Origin: Euryarchaeota archaeon UBA53
Lineage (GTDB): Archaea; Thermoplasmatota; Poseidoniia; Poseidoniales; Poseidoniaceae
NCBI GenBank assembly: GCA_002507425.1
Contig: DAZU01000088.1
Location: 1-21,847 of the forward strand
Length of the DNA: 21,847 nucleotides
Reading direction: 5' to 3'
The notes under the pieces were generated by a model. The model saw nothing but the letters and a program-made list of their open reading frames with translations, was not told the DNA's origin and ran no database searches. Position numbers and translations under genes: made by a program. Positions 16,356 to 21,847 of this stretch are shown piece after piece (position 1 is the stretch's first letter; each line of letters starts with the position of its first letter).

Positions 16356-16993
16356 CTCTCCAAAGACTTCAATGTCTTCTCAACCGTCTTAGTTATTTCA
16401 CCGCTATCAAGAGCCGAGGTTAGTTCTTTTATTGCTTTTTTAGATAATCCTTTAGCGGCATCTAAAATCATCTGCCTCTCCTCATCGGTGACTTTTCCAT
16501 CTGCTAATGCAGATTTTACCGCACTGCGAACAGCCATAGAAGATGCCTCTTCATCGCTTATCCCTAGAGCATCTTGTATTGTTTTTAGCTCTTGAAGTTC
16601 TTCATCTGTAATTACACCATCAGAGTAAGCGTTTTCGTATTCTTTTAACAGGAATTGAGTATATTTTTCTGGGTTGAGTATGACATCTCTTATCAAACCA
16701 AAATCAACACTACCTTGATTGGAACTCATCTCCAACAAAACAATGGATTTCCTTACTTCTTTGATAGCCATATCCTTAAGGCCATGTGCTGCCCAAACAA
16801 TGCCTGAAACGACGACCGCAGCTGCAAACCATCTCATCACATCAGGGTCAACTAAATTCCCGGGAGAGATAAGTTGAAAGATTCCAATTACGGCCATTAG
16901 AGATCCACAAATAACCTCAAACCAGTCGTTCAAATCTGGTTCCTCCTCGAACACAGAGAGTCTCTCACTCACCATACTATCACTACGGCTCAT
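16352..16993 (-). CDS. Small membrane protein with TerB-like/EF-hand-like acidic repeats
   Basis: 213 aa from the ATG at 16993-16991; a longer open frame reaching 17164 would run into the divergent hel308 gene and is rejected. Two membrane helices lie at about residues 25-44 and 54-72, so the N- and C-termini are probably on the same, cytoplasmic, side. The C-terminal domain holds three copies of a short pattern: YSDGVITDEE (123-132), LADGKVTDEE (163-172) and a degenerate LDSGEIT (195-201). The first two match the loop-helix starts of TerB-like (tellurite resistance/DjlA) domains. TerB domains are predicted metal-binding or membrane-stress modules; a role in tellurite resistance should not be assumed. 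Its stop codon is embedded in the shared TTAA with the convergent membrane-protein gene. Confidence 0.75.
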   Translation of the reverse strand: MSRSDSMVSERLSVFEEEPDLNDWFEVICGSLMAVIGIFQLISPGNLVDPDVMRWFAAAVVVSGIVWAAHGLKDMAIKEVRKSIVLLEMSSNQGSVDFGLIRDVILNPEKYTQFLLKEYENAYSDGVITDEELQELKTIQDALGISDEEASSMAVRSAVKSALADGKVTDEERQMILDAAKGLSKKAIKELTSALDSGEITKTVEKTLKSLES

Positions 16994-17077
16994 GTAGCAA
17001 GCACATACCCGAAAGAACTTGAGGGTGTCGGCTAAACAAACGTTTACCTTTTGGACTATTGACTGTCTAACGGTTAC

Positions 17078-19591
17078 ATGGGTAGTATCGAACGCTCGGT
17101 TTCGCGTCTTGATTTGCCAAAAGAGTTTAGAAATTTTATTGAAAATGAGTGGGGCATTTCGCAACTACACCCGCCTCAGGCAGAAGCGATTCCCCACATA
17201 CTCTCAGGAAAAAATACAATGTTATGTATTCCCACTGCAAGTGGAAAAAGTTTGGTTGCCTTCATAGCTATAATTAACCAGATTATGGTCAAACATCCGG
17301 GGTCAAGAGCAATTTACATTGTTCCCCTCAAAGCCCTTGCCAGTGAAAAATTAGAGGAATTGAGACAACTGGGTGATTACCTTGGGCTGAAGATAGGATT
17401 AGGAGTAGGGGATGCTCCAAGCGAAGCAAGGCAGATTGATGATTGTGACATTTTAGTTTGCACAAGTGAGAAATTAGATTCCCTTATGAGGTCAAAGCCA
17501 GAGATATTGCGAAGAGTTTCAGCAGTAGTTGCTGATGAATTTCATCTTCTCAATGACAGCCAACGAGGTCCAACCATGGAAATAAATCTCGCAAGGATTA
17601 AACATCTAATACCAGATACTCAAATTATAACACTATCTGCAACGGTTGGAAACTCCCATGATCTTGCTGACTGGCTTAATAGCGAGTTAATTATCTCTGA
17701 ATGGAGGCCAGTAAGTCTTGAGTATTCCACACTAGCGGAACTTGACCTTGAGCCACGAGCGATACAAAAGAGCGAATTGGAATCAGAAAACAAACTCAAT
17801 CCTCCAAGGACACTAGAAGGACCGAAAAGTCATATCGCATGGGCTGCACTAAAAGACGTCAAAAGTCAAAAAGGACAGTTGCTGGTATTTGTCTCAACTA
17901 GAAGGTCTGCACAATCCGAGGCAAGCAAACTTAGCAAAAGAATGCAAAAGTATCTACAAAATACAGACCCTGATTCTCTTGAAAAATTGAGCGAACTTTC
18001 ACAAAAACTTTCACAAGGCTCCAAATCTGCAATGGGAGATAGTTTGGCTGAATGTGTAAAAGGTGGTGTAGCATTCCATCATGCAGGACTCAGACACAGA
18101 CAGAGGAATATGATTGAAGAGGCATTCAAAAACCGAATTTTGCATTGCCTATGTGCAACCCCAACACTAGCCGCTGGCGTAAACCTGCCAGCTCGCAGGG
18201 TTCTTGTTAGAGATCTAAAAAGATTCGATGACGGCATGAGCCGATTATTACCTGTGATGGAAGTAAGGCAGATGTTGGGCAGGGCTGGCCGGCCAAAGTA
18301 TGACCCGTGTGGTGAAGCTTGGCTTGTTTGCAAGGGTGGAGACCCTAGGCAGTTCGCCGATGAAGTAGCAGATAGATACTTTCACGGGCCCGTGGAAGAT
18401 ATAACATCAAAGTTAGCGGCAGAACCTGCGATGAGGTTTCATCTTCTATCATCAATATCTACAGGGGGATTGACATCCAGAGAGGCTATTGGAAATTTCT
18501 TTTCGGGTACATATCTTGGGCATTCCCAACCAAATTCCTATCTCCAGGAAAACATTGATTCTGTATTGAGATGGCTTATTGAAAAACGATTTGTACGAAG
18601 AAAAATTCTTGGAACAAAAACTGAAAGTTGGGATGATGAGACTCCATCATGGGTAGATGCGGCGAAATCTGCTTCGGGAGTAACTATAATTTCGGAAAAA
18701 AAATCTATTGAGCCTTCAGAAGCCACTTTTGGTTTCCGTAGAGCCTCGAATATAGAATACAGATTGCCTGAATTTTCTTCAATGGAAGCATTTGATACAG
18801 AATATGAAGCAACCGGTATGGGTGAAAAAGTTGTGCAGTTGTATATAGATCCGCTATCTGCTGATATACTAATAGACGGATTGAGAAGAGCTGTCCGTAG
18901 AATTGTAAGAAAGAGTCTTCCTGTTACTCATTTTGGACTGTGCCACTTGGTTGCAGCGACACCGGATTTCTTGACATTTTGGCCAAAGGCCTCGGAATTA
19001 GATTTCGGTAGTAATTTGAGAAAAAAGGCTGCTTTAGTTGAGGATGAATTGTTGATTGAAAGCCCTTTGGATGAGAGAGCTATGGGATTAGTGAAAAGTG
19101 CTTGGTGCACAGAAATGTGGTATGATGAAAATGATCTCAGAGAAATTGAGAAAAACTTGGGACTTACTCCGGGCGACGTTAATTCTAGAATTGATTTAAT
19201 GACATGGTTATTACATGCGTCCAGAGAACTGTTGATGAGAGATGACGTTTTTGCAAGAGAGCACATGGAACATGTAAGCGAACTTGTCGGCATTATAGAC
19301 CTGACTAGGTCTAGAGTAAGAGCCGGCTGCAAGGAGGATTTATTGCAATTAGTTCAAGTTAGAAATGTTGGCAGAAGTAGAGCTAGGACGTTATCTGAAA
19401 TGGGAATTAGGACTCCAGCAGACTTGTTATCTATGGATAACAAAGAACTAGATAAATTAAGATCAAGGAGAGGGTGGGGACCTATTCTTGTTGAGAAAAT
19501 TTTAGCAGACGTGAGAAAATTTAAGTCAAAACACAATGAAAAGCAGTCAAGGGATGACGATGAGCCACTACCCGGCGAACGTCAGTATTGA
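17078..19591 (+). CDS. hel308: Hel308 family ATP-dependent DNA helicase
   Basis: A 3'-5' superfamily 2 helicase that in archaea and eukaryotes (HELQ/POLQ) acts at stalled replication forks. All helicase motifs are visible: a Q-motif glutamine at 34, Walker A PTASGKS (52-58), PLKALASEK, Walker B DEFH (153-156, in place of the more usual DEIH/DEVH), SATVGN, STRRSA, the motif V strand ATPTLAAGVNLPARR, and QMLGRAGRP (398-406). A winged-helix and ratchet region follows, and the C-terminus has a helix-hairpin-helix segment starting at VRNVGRSRAR (761). At 837 aa it is longer than many Hel308 proteins, partly through the charged segment around residues 285-325. It starts divergently from the TerB-like gene across 84 bases and is followed 24 bases later by cgi121. 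Confidence 0.93.
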   Translation: MGSIERSVSRLDLPKEFRNFIENEWGISQLHPPQAEAIPHILSGKNTMLCIPTASGKSLVAFIAIINQIMVKHPGSRAIYIVPLKALASEKLEELRQLGDYLGLKIGLGVGDAPSEARQIDDCDILVCTSEKLDSLMRSKPEILRRVSAVVADEFHLLNDSQRGPTMEINLARIKHLIPDTQIITLSATVGNSHDLADWLNSELIISEWRPVSLEYSTLAELDLEPRAIQKSELESENKLNPPRTLEGPKSHIAWAALKDVKSQKGQLLVFVSTRRSAQSEASKLSKRMQKYLQNTDPDSLEKLSELSQKLSQGSKSAMGDSLAECVKGGVAFHHAGLRHRQRNMIEEAFKNRILHCLCATPTLAAGVNLPARRVLVRDLKRFDDGMSRLLPVMEVRQMLGRAGRPKYDPCGEAWLVCKGGDPRQFADEVADRYFHGPVEDITSKLAAEPAMRFHLLSSISTGGLTSREAIGNFFSGTYLGHSQPNSYLQENIDSVLRWLIEKRFVRRKILGTKTESWDDETPSWVDAAKSASGVTIISEKKSIEPSEATFGFRRASNIEYRLPEFSSMEAFDTEYEATGMGEKVVQLYIDPLSADILIDGLRRAVRRIVRKSLPVTHFGLCHLVAATPDFLTFWPKASELDFGSNLRKKAALVEDELLIESPLDERAMGLVKSAWCTEMWYDENDLREIEKNLGLTPGDVNSRIDLMTWLLHASRELLMRDDVFAREHMEHVSELVGIIDLTRSRVRAGCKEDLLQLVQVRNVGRSRARTLSEMGIRTPADLLSMDNKELDKLRSRRGWGPILVEKILADVRKFKSKHNEKQSRDDDEPLPGERQY

Positions 19592-19615
19592 AACCAAATA
19601 CGACTTGGGGTAATT

Positions 19616-20104
19616 GTGACCGGAGAACTATTTCCTTGCCGTAGGGTGGAATTGGCTGAGTCTTGTAAAAATCCTAGAGAGTTAGCTCTATCTTGGATAG
19701 ACAATCGAAGTTCAGAACACTGGGCACTAATTTGTGGGACAGCACTTGCTAGTGAAGTTCACGGCTGGATTGCACATAAAGTTCTGATTAGAAATCAGGA
19801 AAGAAAGAAGATGCGCTCTAATAGCCTTGATGGGGAATTTATCCGTCTATTATCTGGTACGCACCACGTTGCTACTAGCTTCAAAAGAGCCGGACTCGCA
19901 GTAGGAGATAAGAATGCATGGATTGTGGATTTATCGTGCAGAGAAAACCAAGAATCATTCGAAAGAAATGCGGCAGTAATGGGTTTCAAGATATTGGAGG
20001 ATAGGCCAAGTTTGCAAATTTTTGATCACACTAGATTGGGAATATCTGGCAAAAAAACCGAAAATTCCGCAATAGGTCACATACACCTTGCAGATTTACG
20101 CTAA
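19616..20104 (+). CDS. cgi121: KEOPS complex subunit Cgi121 homologue
   Basis: Cgi121 binds the tRNA 3' end and Bud32 within the KEOPS complex, which makes N6-threonylcarbamoyladenosine (t6A37) in tRNA. At 162 aa the length fits. The core at residues 74-107 (EFIRLLSGTHHVATSFKRAG, then GDKNAWIVDL) follows the family pattern of an acidic-residue helix start, L..L.G, an A...A/G helix, and a hydrophobic strand. Family identity rests on this pattern and on position next to Hel308; the rest of the protein is divergent. No ATG lies near the 5' end, so the GTG at 19616 is chosen, 24 bases after the helicase stop. Bud32, Kae1 and Pcc1 are not in the window. Confidence 0.75.
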   Translation: MTGELFPCRRVELAESCKNPRELALSWIDNRSSEHWALICGTALASEVHGWIAHKVLIRNQERKKMRSNSLDGEFIRLLSGTHHVATSFKRAGLAVGDKNAWIVDLSCRENQESFERNAAVMGFKILEDRPSLQIFDHTRLGISGKKTENSAIGHIHLADLR

Positions 20105-20125
20105 TATTAGTAACTCTGAAAGAGT
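20101..20125. repeat. Palindrome plus short hairpin between cgi121 and tldD
   Basis: CTAATATTAG (20101-20110) is a perfect 10-base palindrome overlapping the cgi121 stop codon. It is followed at once by ACTCT-GAA-AGAGT (20113-20125), a 5-bp stem with a 3-base loop. They lie in the 41-base gap before tldD and may be a promoter or processing element. No T-run follows, so this is not an intrinsic terminator of the usual kind. Confidence 0.45.
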
Positions 20126-20145
20126 ATCGACATATGGAATAGGTT

Positions 20146-21585
20146 ATGGTAGTTGTGAAGAGGCAATCTGATAGTCTATTTTCAAGAGGTCGGTTATTGG
20201 ATGAAGAAAAAATTAATTCTGCAATACAACAAGCTAGCAAACTTGGAGCAGATTACACCGAGGTAAGATTGGTAAGTGAAACTACCAACACCGCTTCTTT
20301 GAAGGACGGCAAACTAGAGAGAGCGATTCCTGGCCAAGAAATCGGAGTTACTATGAGGATACTTGCAGATGGTGCTTGGGGTATACACTCAACCAGCGAT
20401 ATCGATTCTATAATTCACCAAGTTGAACCAACTTTGAAATTAGCAAAAGCTGTTGCAGCGAGAAGACCTAGATCCATGGAAGGAGTAGGTCTCGCTGATA
20501 TTCCCGTAATTGAAGATGAATTGCATTGGAAAAGTGCAAAAGATGTCAGAGATACTGATTTAGACAAGCGCATTGAACTAATGTTAGCTGTTGATAATGA
20601 AGCAAAAGATGATGATAAGATAGTTGCAACTTCTACTGGATGGTTTGACGAACACATCCATACTGAACTTATAACAAGCGAGGGAATGAATAGAATTTGG
20701 TCTTTTCAACGAAGTCTGATTAACGGAATGGTTACCGCAAGAGATGGTGGTGATGTAATATCCTATAGAATGCGGCATGGGGGAGAAGGTGGTCTTGATT
20801 TCATAGAATCTTGCGACCTAGGTGAAATGGGCAGAAACGCTCGGATATCAGCTATGAGGTTGCTAAAAGCAGAAAGAGCCCCATCAGGTTGGATGCCACT
20901 AGTTGCAGACAAGGATCTTACAGGAGTATACATTCACGAGGCACTGGGACATCCATGTGAAGCTGATTTAGTAGCCGCCGGGGACTCATGTCTCGATGGG
21001 AAATTAGGTCAACAGATTGGCTCAGACATTTGCACTGTTGTTGATGATCCAACTATGCGAGGCGGTTACGGATGCTATCCTATCGACGATGAAGGTGTAG
21101 ACACTAGACCAAAAGAATTGATAGTAAATGGTGTTCTTACTGAATACTTGAATCACAGAGAGACTGCTCACAAATACAACATAGAGCCGAATGGCGGTGC
21201 AAGAGCCCAAGATGGACTTCATCACCCCTTGGTTAGAATGTCAAACACTGTTATTCAAGGAGGATCGCACAGAGACTTGGACGAGCTCATTGAAGATATT
21301 GAGTTCGGCATATATGCTTGTGGTAGTAGAGGCGGTCAAGTAGACACTGGAAGAGGATCATTCCAATTCGCTGCACAAGAAGCTTGGATGATTGAAAATG
21401 GCTCATTGTCTAAACCGGTGAGAGACATAAGCATATCAGGTATGACACTTCAAATTCTGAAAGACGTTAACGGATTGACGAGGAAAGCGGAACTGGCTGC
21501 ACCCGGGTTCTGTGGTAAGGGGCAGACTGTTCCGGTTGGAGATGGTGGCCCAACAATGAGAATTAGCAAGGCTTTGGTGGGATGA
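20146..21585 (+). CDS. tldD: TldD family metalloprotease
   Basis: The catalytic subunit of the TldD/TldE zinc protease, which in bacteria degrades unfolded peptides and matures microcin B17 and CcdA-type antitoxins. The HEXXXH motif is HEALGH at residues 264-269. The C-terminal third metal ligand is the Cys456 region, in PGFCGKGQTVPVGDGGP, which is highly conserved in TldD. The N-terminal domain opens with GADYTEVR (35-42) and DGKLERA, typical of the family. Total length 479 aa. The first about 20 residues precede the usual family start, so a later start cannot be excluded. The stop is one base before the next gene's ATG, which begins the partner subunit, so the pair is translationally linked. 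Confidence 0.94.
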   Translation: MVVVKRQSDSLFSRGRLLDEEKINSAIQQASKLGADYTEVRLVSETTNTASLKDGKLERAIPGQEIGVTMRILADGAWGIHSTSDIDSIIHQVEPTLKLAKAVAARRPRSMEGVGLADIPVIEDELHWKSAKDVRDTDLDKRIELMLAVDNEAKDDDKIVATSTGWFDEHIHTELITSEGMNRIWSFQRSLINGMVTARDGGDVISYRMRHGGEGGLDFIESCDLGEMGRNARISAMRLLKAERAPSGWMPLVADKDLTGVYIHEALGHPCEADLVAAGDSCLDGKLGQQIGSDICTVVDDPTMRGGYGCYPIDDEGVDTRPKELIVNGVLTEYLNHRETAHKYNIEPNGGARAQDGLHHPLVRMSNTVIQGGSHRDLDELIEDIEFGIYACGSRGGQVDTGRGSFQFAAQEAWMIENGSLSKPVRDISISGMTLQILKDVNGLTRKAELAAPGFCGKGQTVPVGDGGPTMRISKALVG

Positions 21586-21586
21586 A

Positions 21587-21847
21587 ATGATACCAGATGA
21601 TGCTACTGAGCGCCTCGTTGAATCTGCAAGTATAATCGGACAATTGTGCGAAAAACTCGAGGTCCAACAGTGGGAAGTATTTGCTAGCCAGGGTTATGGG
21701 CATTCCCTCGATATAGAAGCAGGAAAAATCACCATGGCCTCAGGTGGAGGCGATGGTGGTTTTGGTATTAGGATCGTTAACGATGGAAAATATGGATTTG
21801 CTCATGTGGTCGATCCTAGCACTGCTGAATCATCCATTCTTGAAGCC
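21587..21847 (+). CDS. pmbA: TldE/PmbA family protein, 5' part only (cut by window end)
   Basis: An 87-codon open frame starts at ATG 21587, one base after the tldD stop, and runs off the window end. The visible sequence has the N-terminal layout of the family: a helix with an acidic/hydrophobic face (LVESASIIGQLCEKL), a strand with WEVFASQGYGHS, then DIEAGKITMASGG and GFGIRIVNDGKYGFAHV. This matches the TldD/PmbA N-terminal domain, and the tldD-tldE pair is a standard arrangement. TldE lacks the metal motif and is the non-catalytic partner. That cannot be checked here because the C-terminal half is missing. Confidence 0.88.
   Translation, partial: MIPDDATERLVESASIIGQLCEKLEVQQWEVFASQGYGHSLDIEAGKITMASGGGDGGFGIRIVNDGKYGFAHVVDPSTAESSILEA

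Noticed and set aside
17033..17046. AAACGTTT palindrome and TAAAC/GTTTA repeat in the hel308 spacer
   Set aside because: Arms of five bases in a short divergent spacer are easily random, with no second copy in the window.
16994..17164. Upstream extension of the TerB-like gene to 17164
   Set aside because: It would place 57 residues on top of the Hel308 start and coding sequence; the ATG at 16993 leaves a normal divergent spacer and a plausible protein start.
21582..21590. ATG at 21582 as the tldE start
   Set aside because: It meets a stop after two codons; the ATG at 21587 opens a long frame with the family's N-terminus.
1..21847. CRISPR array, insertion sequence, phage or toxin-antitoxin genes
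   Set aside because: No spaced direct repeats, transposase or integrase motifs, or attachment-site duplications were seen; the gene content is chromosomal housekeeping and envelope.

Overview
The window reads as a compact, AT-rich stretch of a planktonic euryarchaeal chromosome, most like marine group II (Candidatus Poseidoniales). This rests on a gene combination, not on a marker gene. An archaeal Hel308 helicase is followed by a KEOPS Cgi121 subunit, a type I 3-dehydroquinate dehydratase is present, and a bacterial-type gyrBA operon sits among large secreted PKD-repeat and C-terminally anchored surface proteins. No rRNA or tRNA gene is present, so the assignment is inference. Coding density is very high. 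Only the 329 bases before gyrB form a real non-coding region, and I see no mobile element, CRISPR array or phage gene.

Layout. Positions 1-4810 (+) hold two cell-envelope genes: the 3' part of a metalloprotease-like protein with six PKD-like repeats and a C-terminal membrane anchor, then a smaller secreted or anchored protein with an Asp/Arg-rich segment. Positions 4815-5609 (-) hold aroD. Positions 5610-5938 are a regulatory region with several inverted repeats. Positions 5939-10613 (+) are gyrB and gyrA, coupled through an 11-base overlap. Positions 10688-11941 (+) encode an acyl-CoA/2-oxoacid condensing enzyme of the isopropylmalate/homocitrate synthase family. A zinc M14-type deacylase lies on the opposite strand (11938-13230). 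Then come a PaaI-type hotdog thioesterase and a SprT-like zinc protease, coupled by TAATG (13307-14310), and a three-helix membrane protein of unknown function (14337-16355). A small membrane protein with TerB-like repeats is on the minus strand (16352-16993). The last block (17078-21847, +) is hel308, cgi121, tldD and the start of tldE/pmbA.

How the genes fit together. DNA topology and maintenance dominate: gyrase supercoils DNA, Hel308 acts on stalled forks, and a SprT-like protease could act on DNA-protein crosslinks (inference). Cgi121 belongs to the tRNA t6A machinery, and TldD/TldE form a heterodimeric metalloprotease. AroD and the condensing enzyme are biosynthetic. The surface proteins at the left edge suggest extracellular protein binding or degradation, in keeping with a protein-degrading marine heterotroph.

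The most interesting signals are the architecture upstream of gyrB (a 14-bp-arm inverted repeat abutting a TATA-like box), two convergent gene pairs that share the same TTAA tetranucleotide for both stop codons, and three unassigned envelope or membrane proteins. I do not see a clear multi-gene system that is new as a whole.
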